A stretch of DNA of 64,000 nucleotides from Serinicoccus chungangensis (GCF_001483745.1 NZ_LQBL01000002.1:124001-188000); one strand, 5' to 3'; positions 10,596 through 20,849 are shown, counted from the first letter of the stretch. Notes: generated by a model from the sequence alone, not told the origin. Made by a program: numbers and translations.

Positions 10596-11690
10596 TCACC
10601 GGGCGCCGTCCGGGGCCGTCGCGGCGACGGCGTCGGCGAGGAGGCCGGGGCCGGCATACACGAGACCGGTGTAGAGCTGGACGAGGTCGGCACCGGCGTC
10701 GACCAGCGCTGCGGCGTCCGCGCCGGTCAGCACCCCGCCCACCCCGATGACCGGCAGGTCGGTCCACCGGCGCACCCGGCCGACGACCTCCCTCGCCCGC
10801 AGCGTGAGGGGCGCCCCGGACAGCCCGCCGCTCTCGGCCGCCGCGCGGGCCGCGTCGACCTGCGCCACCCCCTCCCGGGAGAGGGTCGTGTTGGTGGCGA
10901 TGACCCCCCGCGCACCGGAGTCCACGGCCACGCCGACCGCCTGCTCCAGCGCCGGCTCGGTGAGGTCGGGCGCCACCTTGACGAGCACCGGCACGTCGGC
11001 CGCCCGCACCACCGCGGTCAGCAGCTCGGCCAGCGGGCCCGCGTCCTGCAGCGAGCGCAGGCCCGGGGTGTTGGGCGAGGACACGTTGACCGCCAGGTAG
11101 TCGGCGAGGCCGGTGAGGGCCCGCACCGAGGCGAGGTAGTCCTCCACCGCCTCCTCCACCGGCGTGACCTTGCTCTTGCCGATGCTCACCCCGACGGGCA
11201 GCCGCACCGACCCGGCCCGCCGCGCGGCGCGGAGCCGGGCGGCGAGCGCCTCGACGCCCTCGTTGTTGAACCCCATCCGGTTGATGACGGCACGGCTGGC
11301 CGGCAGCCGCACCAGGCGCGGACGGGGGTTGCCCGGCTGCGGCCGGGCGGTGACCGTGCCCAGCTCGACGTGCCCGAAGCCGAGGGCCCCCCAGCCCGCC
11401 ACGGCACGACCGTCCTTGTCCATCCCGGCGGCCAGACCGACCCGGTGGGCGAAGCGCAGCCCGAGCACCTCCACCGGCGGACCCGCAGGGACCGCGGCGC
11501 CCCCGGCGCAGAGCAACCCCCGGGTGAGCGCGCTGCGGCCCAGCACGTCCACGCCGCGGACGGTGAGGTGGTGGGCCTGCTCGGCCTCCAGCCGCCAGGC
11601 GACCGGCCGGACCACCCCGCGGTAGCCGAGGCGCTGGGCCGCACCGAGGACCCGGCGCGGGGCGGCGGCGGACGGCAGGGACGCTGGCAT
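10596..11690 (-). CDS. pyrD: Dihydroorotate dehydrogenase (quinone), class 2
   Basis: 364 residues. It oxidises dihydroorotate to orotate in pyrimidine synthesis and passes electrons to the quinone pool through [11 protein letters not shown] and [11 protein letters not shown] are typical, [12 protein letters not shown] holds substrate-binding asparagines and the active-site serine region, and ATNTTLSR and GVGGV bind FMN. The extra N-terminal helix region (residues 1-60) is the class 2 membrane-association domain. The ATG at 11688-11690 is preferred. The open frame runs much further upstream, but that part is antisense to the next gene. The stop lies inside a degenerate copy of the 32-bp repeat. 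Confidence 0.94.
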   Translation of the reverse strand: MPASLPSAAAPRRVLGAAQRLGYRGVVRPVAWRLEAEQAHHLTVRGVDVLGRSALTRGLLCAGGAAVPAGPPVEVLGLRFAHRVGLAAGMDKDGRAVAGWGALGFGHVELGTVTARPQPGNPRPRLVRLPASRAVINRMGFNNEGVEALAARLRAARRAGSVRLPVGVSIGKSKVTPVEEAVEDYLASVRALTGLADYLAVNVSSPNTPGLRSLQDAGPLAELLTAVVRAADVPVLVKVAPDLTEPALEQAVGVAVDSGARGVIATNTTLSREGVAQVDAARAAAESGGLSGAPLTLRAREVVGRVRRWTDLPVIGVGGVLTGADAAALVDAGADLVQLYTGLVYAGPGLLADAVAATAPDGAR

Positions 11691-11701
11691 GTGAGCAACC
11701 C

Positions 11702-11707
11702 TAGACT
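11702..11707 (+). promoter_or_regulatory. Leaderless-type -10 box for manC
   Basis: TAGACT ends 7 nt before the GTG at 11715, so transcription should begin at or next to the start codon. Confidence 0.6.
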
Positions 11708-11714
11708 GGCAGGG

Positions 11715-12839
11715 GTGAGCACCTCTCGCCGCGCCGCCGGCAGCCTGGACGACGCCGTCGCCGACCTCACGGCCGTCGTCCCGGCCGGGGGCTCGGGCAC
11801 CCGGCTGTGGCCCCTGTCGCGCAGCGCGGCCCCCAAGTTCCTCCAGGACCTCACCGGCTCGGGCCGCTCGATGCTGCAGGGGACGGTCGACCGGGTCGGT
11901 CGGCTGGTCGGCGGGCGGGTGCTCGTCGTCACCGGCCGGGCCCACGCCGCGGCCGTGCGGCGGCAGCTGGGTGGGCTGCCGGAGGACCGTCTGCTGCTCG
12001 AGCCCTCGCCGCGGGACTCCATGCCGGCGATCGGGTGGGCCGCGGCGGTGCTCGAGCGCAGCGACCCGGACGCGGTGCTCGGCTCGTTCGCGGCGGACCA
12101 CGTCATCGAGGACGAGGACGCCTTCGCGGACTGCGTGCGCCAGGCGGTGGTCGCCGCCCGGCGCGGGTCCCTGGTCACGCTGGGCGTCCAGCCCCGCTAC
12201 CCCGCCACCGGGTTCGGCTACGTCGAGGTGGGAGAGCGACGCCCCTCCCCAGGGGCCCCGGACGCCCACCGGGTCGTGTCGTTCGTGGAGAAGCCCGACC
12301 GCAGCGTCGCCGAGCGCTACCTCGAGGGCGGGCGGCACCTGTGGAACGCCGGCATCTTCGTCGTGCGGGCCGGTGTCCTCCTGGACCTGCTGGCCGACCA
12401 GCACCCGGAGATGGTGCACCTCCTGCGGCTGCTCGCCCGGGACCCGGGACGGCTCGACGAGGTATGGGGCTCGCTGCCGGCGGTGGCCATCGACCGGGCG
12501 GTGGCCGAGCCGGCGGCCCGCGCGGGCGTGGTGGAGGTGGTCCCCGCCGACCTGGGCTGGGACGACCTCGGCGACTTCGCCTCCCTCGCCACGCTGCTCC
12601 AGGAGCATCCTCGTCACGCCGGCGTGCGGGTGCTGGGCAGCCCCGGGGACGTCCTGGCGCAGGACTCCACCGGGCTGGTCGCCGCCCGCGGGGGACGGAC
12701 CGTGGTGACCCTGGGGGTCGAGGGGGTCGTCGTCGTCGACACCCCCGACGCCTTGCTCGTCACCAGCCGCGAGCGCTGCCAGGACGTCCGCTCGGTGGTG
12801 GCCGCCCTGGAGCAGCTCGGGCGGGAGGACCTCACGTGA
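11715..12839 (+). CDS. manC: Mannose-1-phosphate guanylyltransferase
   Basis: 374 residues. It makes GDP-mannose from GTP and mannose-1-phosphate. The nucleotide-binding signature [16 protein letters not shown] is at about residues 20-35, FAADHVIED is the metal/sugar site, and VSFVEKPD is the second conserved loop. [16 protein letters not shown] completes the family pattern. The GTG start follows a TAGACT box by 7 nt, which suggests a leaderless mRNA. The adjacent mannosyltransferase gene would use the product as donor. Confidence 0.9.
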   Translation: MSTSRRAAGSLDDAVADLTAVVPAGGSGTRLWPLSRSAAPKFLQDLTGSGRSMLQGTVDRVGRLVGGRVLVVTGRAHAAAVRRQLGGLPEDRLLLEPSPRDSMPAIGWAAAVLERSDPDAVLGSFAADHVIEDEDAFADCVRQAVVAARRGSLVTLGVQPRYPATGFGYVEVGERRPSPGAPDAHRVVSFVEKPDRSVAERYLEGGRHLWNAGIFVVRAGVLLDLLADQHPEMVHLLRLLARDPGRLDEVWGSLPAVAIDRAVAEPAARAGVVEVVPADLGWDDLGDFASLATLLQEHPRHAGVRVLGSPGDVLAQDSTGLVAARGGRTVVTLGVEGVVVVDTPDALLVTSRERCQDVRSVVAALEQLGREDLT

Positions 12840-12967
12840 CGACACGACCGGGCACCGTGCGCTCCCCCCGGCGCGCGCTGCGCGACGGCATCGGGCACCA
12901 TCTGGTCACCCGCCGGCCACCCGACACACCCCCAGGGTCCGCCGACGCCATACCCGACGCGCCGAGG

Positions 12968-14137
12968 ATGGACCACGTGCGCGTCGCCATCGTCACCGAG
13001 TCCTTCCTCCCCGCCCTCAACGGCGTCACCACGAGCGTCTGCAAGGTGCTGGAGTGCCTGCGCGAGCAGGGGCACGAGGCCCTCGTCATCGCCCCCGGCA
13101 CCAGCCCGTGGAGCCCGGTCATGACCCCGGAGCACTACGCCGGCTTCCCGGTCCACACCGTCACCAGCCTGCCCGTGCGCAAGTTCCGGGTCGGGCTGCC
13201 CTCCTACGAGCTCGAGACCGTCCTGCACCGCTTCCGGCCCGACGTGGTCCACGTCGCCTCGCCCTTCGTGCTCGGGGTGCGCGGCCTCGTCGCCGCCCGG
13301 GCGCTGGGGATCCCGTCGGTGGCGATCTACCAGACCGACATGCCGTCCTACATCCGCCAGCACGCCGGCCCCGCCGGCGACCTGACCGCCCGGGCCACCT
13401 GGCGCTGGATCCGGCGCATCCACGAGCAGGCCGACCTCACCCTCGCCCCCTCCACCTCGGCCCTCGCCGACCTGGCCGCCCACCACGTGCCCCGGGTCGC
13501 GCTCTGGGGCCGGGGCGTCGACAGCGACCTGTTCCACCCCGACCGCCGTCGCGACCCCGCCGCCGGCGCGCTGCACGCCACGCTGGCACCGCGCGGCGAG
13601 ACCGTCCTGGGGTATGTCGGCCGGCTCGCCCCGGAGAAGGAGCTGCACCGGCTGACCGAGCTCGCCTCGCTGCCGGGCACCCGGCTCGTCCTCGTGGGCG
13701 AGGGGCCCAGCCGGGAGATCCTGCAGGCCCAGCTGCCCGAGGCGGTCTTCCTGGGCCGTCGGGAGGGGGCCGAGCTGGCCCGCGCCTACGCCGCCTTCGA
13801 CGTCTTCGTGCACACCGGCACCCGCGAGACCTTCGGCCAGACGCTGCAGGAGGCCTCGGCCGCCGGGCTGCCGGTCGTCGCGCCGGCGCGGGGCGGCCCC
13901 GTCGACCTCATCGAGCCCGGGGAGACCGGTGCGCTGTTCGACCCCGACGTGCGGGGCGCGCTGCGGGAGGCGGTCCTGCCGCTGGTCGGCGCCGGCACCG
14001 AGGAGCAGGAGCGGCGCCGGCGGCTGGGCGCGGCCGGGCGTCGGCGGGTGGAAGAGCGGTCGTGGCCGGCGCTGGTGGACCAGCTGGTCGGGCACTACTC
14101 GCGGGTGGTGCACAAGGCCGCCTTCTCGGTGGCCTGA
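12968..14137 (+). CDS. mgtA: GDP-mannose-dependent GT4 alpha-mannosyltransferase
   Basis: 389 residues in the GT-B fold of glycosyltransferase family 4. The N-terminus RVAIVTESFLPALNGVTTSV is typical of actinobacterial MgtA and PimB-like enzymes that build mannosylated glycolipids. LGYVGRLAPEKEL is the donor-site strand, and GTRETFGQTLQEASAAGLPV holds the EX7E motif. The ATG at 12968 is chosen for fit to the family. A GTG at 12836 would overlap the manC stop and add a 44-residue Arg/Pro-rich tail. Position after manC supports mannose chemistry. The exact acceptor is unknown. Confidence 0.82.
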   Translation: MDHVRVAIVTESFLPALNGVTTSVCKVLECLREQGHEALVIAPGTSPWSPVMTPEHYAGFPVHTVTSLPVRKFRVGLPSYELETVLHRFRPDVVHVASPFVLGVRGLVAARALGIPSVAIYQTDMPSYIRQHAGPAGDLTARATWRWIRRIHEQADLTLAPSTSALADLAAHHVPRVALWGRGVDSDLFHPDRRRDPAAGALHATLAPRGETVLGYVGRLAPEKELHRLTELASLPGTRLVLVGEGPSREILQAQLPEAVFLGRREGAELARAYAAFDVFVHTGTRETFGQTLQEASAAGLPVVAPARGGPVDLIEPGETGALFDPDVRGALREAVLPLVGAGTEEQERRRRLGAAGRRRVEERSWPALVDQLVGHYSRVVHKAAFSVA

Positions 14138-14168
14138 ACGCCTCCCGAGGGAGACCGACGGCGCCGAG

Positions 14169-14174
14169 TAGGGT
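14169..14174 (+). promoter_or_regulatory. Leaderless-type -10 box
   Basis: TAGGGT stands 6 nt before the ATG at 14181, leaving no room for a Shine-Dalgarno. Confidence 0.6.
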
Positions 14175-14180
14175 GGGCCG

Positions 14181-14732
14181 ATGACCAGCGGCTCCTCGTC
14201 CGACCCCGTGGTCGACCCGGCCGTGGTCGGCGTGGCCATCCCCGTCCCGGAGCCGTGGGGGGCCCACCTGCAGCGCCTGCGGATCGGCTACGGCGAGGAG
14301 CGCGCGGCCCGCATCCCCACCCACATCACGCTGCTGCCGCCGACCGAGGTCACCCCGGGCGTGGCCGACGAGCTCGACGCCCACCTGAGCCGGGTGGCCG
14401 CCTCGCACGCGCCCTTCGAGGTCCTGCTGCGCGGCACCGGGACGTTCCGCCCGGTGTCCGACGTCGTCTTCGTCCAGGTGGCCAAGGGGGTCGCGTCGTG
14501 CGAGCGCATCGAGCAGGAGGTGCGGTCGGGCCCGGTGCGGCGACGGGTCGACTTCCCCTACCACCCGCACGTCACCCTGGCGCACGACCTCCCCGCCCCC
14601 GCCATGGACCGCGCGTTCAGCGACCTCGCGGCGTTCAGCTGCACCTTCACCGCCGACGTCGTCCGGCTCTACGCCCACGACGGGGACGGTATGTGGCGCA
14701 CCTGTGCCGACCACCCGCTGACCGGGGGGTGA
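14181..14732 (+). CDS. 2H phosphoesterase superfamily protein (2'-5' RNA ligase-like)
   Basis: 183 residues, the size of LigT/ThpR-like proteins. The two HxT motifs that form the active site are visible: THITLLPP near residue 50 and HPHVTLAH near residue 130. Such proteins open or close 2',3'-cyclic phosphates on RNA or small nucleotides. The real substrate is not predictable. It is probably transcribed alone, from a box 6 nt upstream. Confidence 0.82.
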   Translation: MTSGSSSDPVVDPAVVGVAIPVPEPWGAHLQRLRIGYGEERAARIPTHITLLPPTEVTPGVADELDAHLSRVAASHAPFEVLLRGTGTFRPVSDVVFVQVAKGVASCERIEQEVRSGPVRRRVDFPYHPHVTLAHDLPAPAMDRAFSDLAAFSCTFTADVVRLYAHDGDGMWRTCADHPLTGG

Positions 14733-14756
14733 GCACGCCGGTCGGCGTCCGCCCGG

Positions 14757-15107
14757 TCAGCCCTGGTCGCGGGGCAGGCGGAAGACCTGGCCCGCGAAGA
14801 CGAGCTCGGGGTCCGGGATGCCGTTGAGGCGGACGATGCCGTCCTCGTCTACGCCGTGCCGGGCGGCGAGGTCGGCCAGGGTGTCGCCGGGCTGCACCGT
14901 GGCCGTGGGGTGACGTCCGGCAGGGTCTGCCGGCACCTGCGGCAGGCCCGCGGGTGCACCGCCGCCGGGGGTGGCTGGGGTCGCGGCCTGCCCGGGGCCG
15001 GCCGCGGGGTCCGGACGCGCGGGCCCGGCCGCACGGCCCGCGGCGGTGCCGGAGGCGCCGGGGCGCCGACCGCGCCACGCCCCCCTGATCCGGTCGATGA
15101 GTCCCAT
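14757..15107 (-). CDS. LysM-domain protein
   Basis: 116 residues. The N-terminus (MGLIDRIRGAWRGRR) is basic and amphipathic, without a clear signal peptide. A Pro/Ala/Gly-rich linker covers residues 15-65. The C-terminal 50 residues are one LysM repeat (VQPGDTLADLAARHG, then VRLNGIPDPELVFAGQVFRLP), which binds N-acetylglucosamine polymers such as peptidoglycan. The ATG at 15105-15107 has GGAG 9 nt upstream. Actinobacteria keep several such stand-alone proteins. With no secretion signal, it may act in the cytoplasm or be exported by another route. Confidence 0.82.
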   Translation of the reverse strand: MGLIDRIRGAWRGRRPGASGTAAGRAAGPARPDPAAGPGQAATPATPGGGAPAGLPQVPADPAGRHPTATVQPGDTLADLAARHGVDEDGIVRLNGIPDPELVFAGQVFRLPRDQG

Positions 15108-15233
15108 GGTCCACTCCGTTCCTGCGGCCGGGCGGGGTGGGCGCCCCGCACGCGACGACCGTCGTGCCCGCGCACCGTAGCCCACGACCGCTGCGCCCGG
15201 CCACTCGGACGTGGTGGCCCGCGGGCAGGGTGC

Positions 15234-15239
15234 TAGCGT
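15234..15239 (+). promoter_or_regulatory. Candidate -10 box of mdh
   Basis: TAGCGT with no good -35. It would give a leader of about 85 nt. The leader holds the self-complementary CCGTGC-GT-GCACGG nested inside GGCGC...GCGCC, just before the ribosome site. Confidence 0.4.
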
Positions 15240-15330
15240 CGCTCGCATCAGCCGTCCGGCGGCATGGCGCTGCCCGACACCGTGCGTGCACGGCGCCAGT
15301 CCATCTGCACCCGAAGGAAGGTCCCCGCTC

Positions 15331-16317
15331 GTGAACACTCCCGTCAAGGTCGCCGTCACCGGAGCTGCCGGTCAGATCGGCTACAGCCTGCTCTTCCGCA
15401 TCGCCTCCGGCGAGCTGCTGGGCCCGGACACCCCCGTCGAGCTGCGGCTGCTCGAGATCACCCCGGCGCTGGGCGCCCTGGAGGGCGTCGTCATGGAGCT
15501 CGACGACTGCGCCTTCCCCCTGCTCGCCGGCGTCGAGACCGGTGACGACGCCGACGTCGTCTTCGACGGCGTCAACGTGGCGCTGCTGGTCGGCGCGCGC
15601 CCGCGCACCAAGGGGATGGAGCGCGGCGACCTGCTCGAGGCCAACGGCGCCATCTTCACCGCCCAGGGCAAGGCCCTCAACAGCCACGCCGCCGACGACG
15701 TGCGGATCACGGTCACCGGCAACCCGGCCAACACCAACGCCCTCATCGCCATGAGCAACGCCCCCGACATCCCGACCGAGCGCTTCTCGGCCCTCACCCG
15801 GCTGGACCACAACCGCGCGATCGCCCAGCTCGCGGCCAAGGTCGGCGCCCCCGTGACCGACGTCTCGCACATGACCATCTGGGGCAACCACAGCGCGACG
15901 CAGTACCCCGACCTGTTCCACGCCCAGGTCGGCGGCCGCAACGCCGCCGAGGCGGTGGGCGACCAGCAGTGGATCGAGGACACCTTCATCCCGACCGTCG
16001 CCAAGCGCGGCGCCGCGATCATCGAGGCGCGCGGCTCCTCCTCCGCGGCGTCCGCGGCCTCCGCGACCATCGACCACGCCCGGGACTGGCTGCGCGGCTC
16101 GCCGGAGGGCGACTGGGTGTCGATGGCGGTGCGCTCGGACGGGTCGTACGGCGTCGAGGAGGGTCTCATCTCCTCCTTCCCCGTGACGACCCGCGACGGG
16201 TCCTACGAGATCGTCCAGGGCCTGGACATCGACGACTTCTCCCGCGGCCGCATCGACGCCACGGTGGCCGAGCTGTCCGAGGAGAAGGCCGCGGTCACCC
16301 AGCTGGGCCTCGTCTGA
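15331..16317 (+). CDS. mdh: Malate dehydrogenase (NAD-dependent)
   Basis: 328 residues, interconverting malate and oxaloacetate in the citric acid cycle. [20 protein letters not shown] is the Rossmann dinucleotide motif, in the variant of the 'long' MDH group. TGNPANTNA and TRLDHNRA flank the substrate arginine and aspartate. [12 protein letters not shown] contains the catalytic histidine. The GTG at 15331 follows GAAGGAAGG (15313-15321). A perfect hairpin terminator ends the unit. sucCD, 7 kb away, belong to the same cycle. Confidence 0.96.
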   Translation: MNTPVKVAVTGAAGQIGYSLLFRIASGELLGPDTPVELRLLEITPALGALEGVVMELDDCAFPLLAGVETGDDADVVFDGVNVALLVGARPRTKGMERGDLLEANGAIFTAQGKALNSHAADDVRITVTGNPANTNALIAMSNAPDIPTERFSALTRLDHNRAIAQLAAKVGAPVTDVSHMTIWGNHSATQYPDLFHAQVGGRNAAEAVGDQQWIEDTFIPTVAKRGAAIIEARGSSSAASAASATIDHARDWLRGSPEGDWVSMAVRSDGSYGVEEGLISSFPVTTRDGSYEIVQGLDIDDFSRGRIDATVAELSEEKAAVTQLGLV

Positions 16318-16337
16318 CCCCCTCGCACGGACCAGCA

Positions 16338-16368
16338 CCGCCCCTCCTCGCCCGCCGAGGAGGGGCGG
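16338..16368 (+). terminator. Terminator of mdh
   Basis: A perfect 13-bp stem, CCGCCCCTCCTCG (16338-16350) with CGAGGAGGGGCGG (16356-16368), with a 5-nt loop, 20 nt after the stop codon and followed by a T/G-rich stretch. Confidence 0.8.
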
Positions 16369-16462
16369 TGGTCGTCTCGGGCGGGTGACAGAACGCCTGG
16401 GGAGGGGGGCAGGACGCCGGCGCCGCCTGCGGCCGGCCCTGGTCTGCCCTGGTCAGACCTGG

Positions 16463-16765
16463 TCAGCCCAGGCGCAGGGTGGCCGCGACGGCCACCGTCG
16501 CCGTCCCCAGGAGGAGGAGCGTCGCGACGTCGGTGAGCCGGCTGCGCACCTCCAGCCCCCCCGCCCGGCCGGGCGGCAGGAACGCCCGCAGCAGGGCGAG
16601 CACACCCAGGGTGGCCCCGAGGGCGTAGCCGTAGGCGCGCAGGTTCGAGGAGGTCAGCAGCACACCGGAGACCACCAGGCCGAGCACCCCGACCCACCAG
16701 GCACCCAGCGGCTGCGTCGCGGCGCCGGACTCCCGCCGGTGCTCCTCCCCCGGCCCGCTGCCCAT
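16463..16765 (-). CDS. DUF3017 small membrane protein
   Basis: 100 residues with three hydrophobic helices (about 20-38, 42-60, 75-95). The family is found in actinobacteria directly after folD, and no biochemical role is known to me. Its ATG shares a base with the folD stop (TGATG, 16763-16767), so translation is coupled to the folate enzyme. Confidence 0.82.
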   Translation of the reverse strand: MGSGPGEEHRRESGAATQPLGAWWVGVLGLVVSGVLLTSSNLRAYGYALGATLGVLALLRAFLPPGRAGGLEVRSRLTDVATLLLLGTATVAVAATLRLG

Positions 16766-17616
16766 CACGCCGCGTCGAGGGTGCGTTCCGCGGCCTCCAC
16801 GACATTGCTCAGCAGCATGGCCCGCGTCATGGGGCCCACCCCGCCGGGGTTCGGGGTCAGCCAGCCGGCCACCTCCGCGACGTCCGGGTGGACGTCGCCG
16901 GCGATCCTGCCCTCCCGACGGGCGACGCCCACGTCCATGACAGCCGCACCGGGCTTGACCATGTCGGGGGTGATCATGTCCGGCACGCCGGCCGCCGAGA
17001 TGACGATGTCGGCCCGCCGCGTGTGGGCGGCGAGGTCCCGCGTGCCGGTATGACACAGGGTCACCGTCGCGTTCTCGCTGCGCCGCGTGAGGATGAGACC
17101 CAGGGGCCGGCCGACGGTGAGACCGCGGCCCACCACGACGACCTCGGCGCCGGCGATCGGCACGTCGTAGCGACGGAGCAGCTCCACGCACCCCACGGGG
17201 GTGCAGGGCAGCGGCGCCGGCTCGCCCAGCACGAGCGCCCCGAGGTTCTGCGGGTGCAGCCCGTCGACGTCCTTGGCCGGGTCGACCCGGGAGAGGATGG
17301 CGAACTCGTCCAGGCCCGTGGGCTGCTGGACGAGGAAGGCCGTCACCGCGGGGTCGGCGTTGAGCTCGTCGACGGTGGCGAGGACGTCGGCGAGACCCGA
17401 GCCGGCCGGCAGCTCGCGCCGCACCGAGGTGACGCCGATGGCCGCGCAGTCCTTGTGCTTGGCCCCGACGTACCAGCGGCTGGCCGGGTCCTCGCCCACG
17501 AGGACGGTGGCCAGGCCGGGGACCACCCCCCGCCGGGCCAGGGCCTCGACCCGGGTGCGCAGCTCGTCCTGGATCGTCGCGTGCACGGCCTTGCCGTCGA
17601 GGATCGTCGCGGTCAT
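16765..17616 (-). CDS. folD: Methylenetetrahydrofolate dehydrogenase/cyclohydrolase
   Basis: 283 residues. The bifunctional enzyme converts 5,10-methylene-THF to 10-formyl-THF, the one-carbon donor used by PurN and PurH encoded nearby. YVGAKHKDC carries the catalytic lysine and tyrosine, [11 protein letters not shown] the folate site, and [13 protein letters not shown] the NADP-binding loop. [11 protein letters not shown] is the C-terminal signature. The ATG at 17614-17616 follows TAGACT by 7 nt, indicating leaderless transcription. Confidence 0.96.
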   Translation of the reverse strand: MTATILDGKAVHATIQDELRTRVEALARRGVVPGLATVLVGEDPASRWYVGAKHKDCAAIGVTSVRRELPAGSGLADVLATVDELNADPAVTAFLVQQPTGLDEFAILSRVDPAKDVDGLHPQNLGALVLGEPAPLPCTPVGCVELLRRYDVPIAGAEVVVVGRGLTVGRPLGLILTRRSENATVTLCHTGTRDLAAHTRRADIVISAAGVPDMITPDMVKPGAAVMDVGVARREGRIAGDVHPDVAEVAGWLTPNPGGVGPMTRAMLLSNVVEAAERTLDAA

Positions 17617-17623
17617 GGCCTCG

Positions 17624-17629
17624 AGTCTA
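17624..17629 (-). promoter_or_regulatory. Leaderless-type -10 box for folD
   Basis: On the minus strand TAGACT is followed by 7 nt and then the folD ATG. Confidence 0.6.
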
Positions 17630-17650
17630 GGGACGTGCGGGCGGCGGGGC

Positions 17651-18202
17651 TCACTCCCACTCCGGCTGGTCGTCGGCGTCGAAGCTCATGTCGACGAGGA
17701 GCTCGGCGGCCAGCTCCTCCAGGGACTGCCGCAGGGTCGACAGGTCCGTCCCGGCAGGGGCGCGCAGGCGCACCCTGGCGGCGAAGAGGTCCCCGCCGGC
17801 CTGGGGTGCCGGCACGACCTTGGTCTGGAGGTCCTCCACGGACACCTGGTGCCCGGCCAGGATGCCGGTGATCTCCTTGACGATGCCGGGACGGTCGTTG
17901 CCGACCAGGTCCAGGTGCAGCAGGTCCCCCTCGGGGCCGGACGGGGCGGAGGCGGCCGGCTCGTCCTCGCCCACGAGGTGCACGGTCGTCTCGAGCACGC
18001 CCCCGAGGGACCCCAGGGCCTCGGCGAGGGCCTGCGACCGGCTGTCCGGGACGTCCACGGTGACGATGCCGGCGAACTTGCCGGCGAGCTCGGCCAGCTG
18101 GCTGCGCTCCCAGCTGCCGCCGTGCGCGGCCACCACGTCGGCCAGCACGTTGACCAGGCCCGGGCGGTCGTCGCCGATGACGGTGATCACGAGAGTCGCC
18201 AT
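17651..18202 (-). CDS. Tandem ACT-domain protein (GcvR-like)
   Basis: 183 residues made of two ACT domains. The first starts [20 protein letters not shown] and the second [19 protein letters not shown], both with the amino-acid-binding xDRPG loop. This matches the glycine cleavage repressor-like group, which contains no DNA-binding domain and probably senses an amino acid and acts on a partner. An acidic Pro/Ala-rich linker joins the domains. The ATG at 18200-18202 follows TAGGCT by 7 nt. It is a separate unit 34 bp upstream of folD. Confidence 0.85.
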   Translation of the reverse strand: MATLVITVIGDDRPGLVNVLADVVAAHGGSWERSQLAELAGKFAGIVTVDVPDSRSQALAEALGSLGGVLETTVHLVGEDEPAASAPSGPEGDLLHLDLVGNDRPGIVKEITGILAGHQVSVEDLQTKVVPAPQAGGDLFAARVRLRAPAGTDLSTLRQSLEELAAELLVDMSFDADDQPEWE

Positions 18203-18209
18203 GGCGGGG

Positions 18210-18215
18210 AGCCTA
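18210..18215 (-). promoter_or_regulatory. Leaderless-type -10 box for the ACT-domain gene
   Basis: TAGGCT on the minus strand, 7 nt before the ATG. Its first three bases are also the TAG stop codon of the upstream DMT gene. Confidence 0.55.
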
Positions 18216-19249
18216 CCGGTGCGCGACCACCGGGGGCGAGGACGCACGCCGGCCCCGCGCGGGCCGGGCCAGCGCGGCCCAGACCGAGGCGGTGAGCGCC
18301 AGGGCGACGCCCAGGAGCAGCTGAGGTCCCAGGGCCGCGCGGCCCACCGGGTCGAGGGCGTCGAGCAGCACGCCCACCACCAGCTGGGTCGTGATGGTGA
18401 CCAGGGCGAAGACGAGGACGGGCAGGTGCTGGACCGCGTAGGCCGCGAGGGCGATGAAGACGATGCCCATGACCCCTCCGGTCCACGCCCACCAGGGCAG
18501 CCCGGCCTGCACGGCGCTCGGTCGCACCCCGCCGGCGAGCGAGGCCACCAGACCGACGAGCACCAGCGTCAGCGTCCCGGTGAGGAAGTTGACCCAGGCG
18601 GTCGCGACCGGCGCCCTGCTCACGGTGGTCACCACGCCGTTGAGCGCCTGCTGCACCGAGGTGAGCGCGCCGGCGGCGCAGACCAGCACGAGCGCCACGG
18701 CGAACCCCACGCCCGCGCCGGTCGCGGCACCACCCTCCTCCGGCCGGGCCGTCGCGGCGACCGCCACCCCGACCACGGCGAGCGCGGCCGCCCCCACCCG
18801 GCCGGCCCGCCACGGCTGCGCGGGTCCGGGGCCGAGACCGGCGCGGTCCACGAGCAGCGCGCTGACCGACTGCCCGCCGATGACCGCGACGAGGAAGGCG
18901 GTCACCCCGACCAGCGGAACGGCATACGTCTGGCTGGCGACGAGCAGCGCACCCCCGACACCGCCGACCACCTGCCACCGCCGCAGCCCCCGGACCGCAC
19001 CGCCGACCACACGGCCGCGGCGCGCCGGCGCAGCGGGGCGAGCGCCAGCAGCAGCGTGAGCACGACCAGCCCGCTGCCGAAGGAGAGCGTGGCGGCGGGG
19101 AGCGCCCCCACCTGCTCCGAGAGCACCCCGTTGACCCGGGACTGGACCGGCAGCACCGCCCCGCAGACGCCGGCCGCCAGCAGCGGCAGGAGGGTGGTCA
19201 GCAGGGGCCGGGCCCCGACGGGGGACGTCTGCGCGGCGTCAGTGGGCAA
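18213..19249 (-). pseudogene. DMT-superfamily (YdcZ/DUF606-type) exporter, frameshifted
   Basis: Two overlapping frames together encode one protein of about ten helices made of two DUF606 halves. The N-terminal part (19249 to about 18990) runs to LRRRAAAVWSAVRSGG and then turns into nonsense. The correct continuation, LRRWQVVGGVGGALLVASQ, is in the next frame. The shift falls at the run of five C on the plus strand, 18987-18991 (G on the coding strand). One added G restores the frame. The start is a TTG at 19247-19249, overlapping the purH end by 11 bp. No known substrate. It is either a real frameshift, a variable homopolymer or a sequencing error. Confidence 0.8.
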
Positions 19250-20849
19250 AGTGCCGGGTGCCGGTGAAGTACATCGTCACCCCCGCCTGCTCGGCCGCGG
19301 CGACGACCTCCTCGTCCCGGATCGACCCGCCCGGGGCGACCACCGCCCGGACCCCGGCGTCGAGCAGCACCTGGAGGCCGTCGGCGAAGGGGAAGAACGC
19401 GTCGGAGGAGACGACCGACCCGCTGGCCCGCTCCCCCGCCCGGCGCACCGCCAGCTGGCAGGAGTCCACCCGGTTGACCTGGCCCATGCCCACCCCGACC
19501 GACGCGCCGGCGTCGGCCAGCAGGATCGCGTTGGACTTCGTCGCGCGGACCGCACGCCAGGCGAACTGCAGGTCGGCGAGCGTGGCCTCGTCGGCGGGCT
19601 CGCCGGCGACCAGGCGCCAGCGGGCGGCGTCGTCCCCGCCTCCCTCCACCTGCGCGTCCACGGCGTCGACCTCCTGGACGAGCAGCCCGCCGGAGATGGG
19701 GCGGGTCTCGACCCCACCGGCCTGCGGCGAGGCGACCCGGAGTAGCCGCAGGTTCTTCTTCGTGCGCAGGATCTCCAGGGCGGCCGGCTCGAAGTCCGGT
19801 GCGACGACGACCTCGGTGAACACCTCGGCGACCTGCCGGGCCATCTGCTCGCTCACCGGGCGGTTGGTCGCGACGATCCCGCCGAAGGCCGAGACCGGGT
19901 CGCAGGCGTGCGCCTTGGCGTGGGCGTCGGCGACGTCGGTCCCCACGGCGATCCCGCACGGGTTGGCGTGCTTGATGATCGCCACGGTCGGCTGGTCGCC
20001 GTGGTCGTGCGCGGCGCGCCGGGCGGCGTCGGCGTCGACGTAGTTGTTGAAGGACATCTCCTTGCCGCCCAGCTGCTCGGCCTGGGCCAGGCCGGGGGCG
20101 GTCGGGTGGCCGTCGGCGTAGAGCGCGGCCCGCTGGTGCGGGTTCTCGCCGTAGCGCAGCACCGCCGCGCGGTCCCAGGTCGCCCCCCTCCAGGCGGGGA
20201 AGCCGTTCCCCTCGCCGGTGTCGGTGAGCGCGTCGCCCATCCACGAGGCGACGTGCACGTCGTAGGTCGCGGTGTGCACGAAGGCGTCGGCGGCCAGCCG
20301 CCGGCGCTGCGCCAGGGTGAAGCCGCCCCCGGCGACCGCCGCCAGCACCTCCGGGTATACCGCGGGGCTGGTGACGACGGCGACGCTGCGGTGGTTCTTG
20401 GCCGCGGCGCGGACCATGGACGGGCCACCGATGTCGATCTGCTCGACGCACGCGTCCTGGTCCGCCCCGGAGGCCACCGTGTCGGCGAACGGGTAGAGGT
20501 TGCCGACGACCAGGTCGAAGGCCTCGACGCCCAGCTCGTCCAGCTGCCGCACGTGCTCGGGGTTGGTGGTGTCCGCCAGCAGCCCGGCGTGGACCCGCGG
20601 GTGCAGGGTCTTGACCCGGCCGTCGAGGCACTCGGGGAAGCCGGTGAGCTCCTCCACGCGGGTGACCGGCAGGCCCAGGCCCTCGATCCGGGCGGCCGAC
20701 CCGCCGGTGGAGACCAGGGCCACGCCGGCCTCGGCCAGGCCGGTGACGAGCTCGTCCAGGCCGGTCTTGTCGTAGACCGAGACGAGGGCGCGGCGGACCG
20801 GCCGGCGTCCGTCGGGCAGGGTGTCGTGCGAGGGGGTCGGGCTGCTCAG
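19239..20849 (-). CDS. purH: Bifunctional AICAR formyltransferase/IMP cyclohydrolase
   Basis: 536 residues. It does the last two steps of IMP synthesis. The N-terminal MGS-like cyclohydrolase domain is seen from [16 protein letters not shown], with [11 protein letters not shown]. The formyltransferase domain has [14 protein letters not shown], the catalytic KHANPCG and [11 protein letters not shown] place the start at CTG 20847-20849: AGAGGAG (20859-20865) lies 9 nt upstream, and no ATG, GTG or TTG occurs in frame between the promoter and residue 40. The leader contains a ZTP riboswitch. It overlaps the DMT gene by 11 bp. Confidence 0.95.
   Translation of the reverse strand: MSSPTPSHDTLPDGRRPVRRALVSVYDKTGLDELVTGLAEAGVALVSTGGSAARIEGLGLPVTRVEELTGFPECLDGRVKTLHPRVHAGLLADTTNPEHVRQLDELGVEAFDLVVGNLYPFADTVASGADQDACVEQIDIGGPSMVRAAAKNHRSVAVVTSPAVYPEVLAAVAGGGFTLAQRRRLAADAFVHTATYDVHVASWMGDALTDTGEGNGFPAWRGATWDRAAVLRYGENPHQRAALYADGHPTAPGLAQAEQLGGKEMSFNNYVDADAARRAAHDHGDQPTVAIIKHANPCGIAVGTDVADAHAKAHACDPVSAFGGIVATNRPVSEQMARQVAEVFTEVVVAPDFEPAALEILRTKKNLRLLRVASPQAGGVETRPISGGLLVQEVDAVDAQVEGGGDDAARWRLVAGEPADEATLADLQFAWRAVRATKSNAILLADAGASVGVGMGQVNRVDSCQLAVRRAGERASGSVVSSDAFFPFADGLQVLLDAGVRAVVAPGGSIRDEEVVAAAEQAGVTMYFTGTRHFAH

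Noticed and set aside
10467-10600. Short CRISPR-like array
   Set aside because: Repeats are directly tandem with no spacers, and no cas genes are present. It is a minisatellite.
11691-12845. Extension of pyrD upstream to 12845
   Set aside because: It is antisense to manC. The family N-terminus is reached at 11690.
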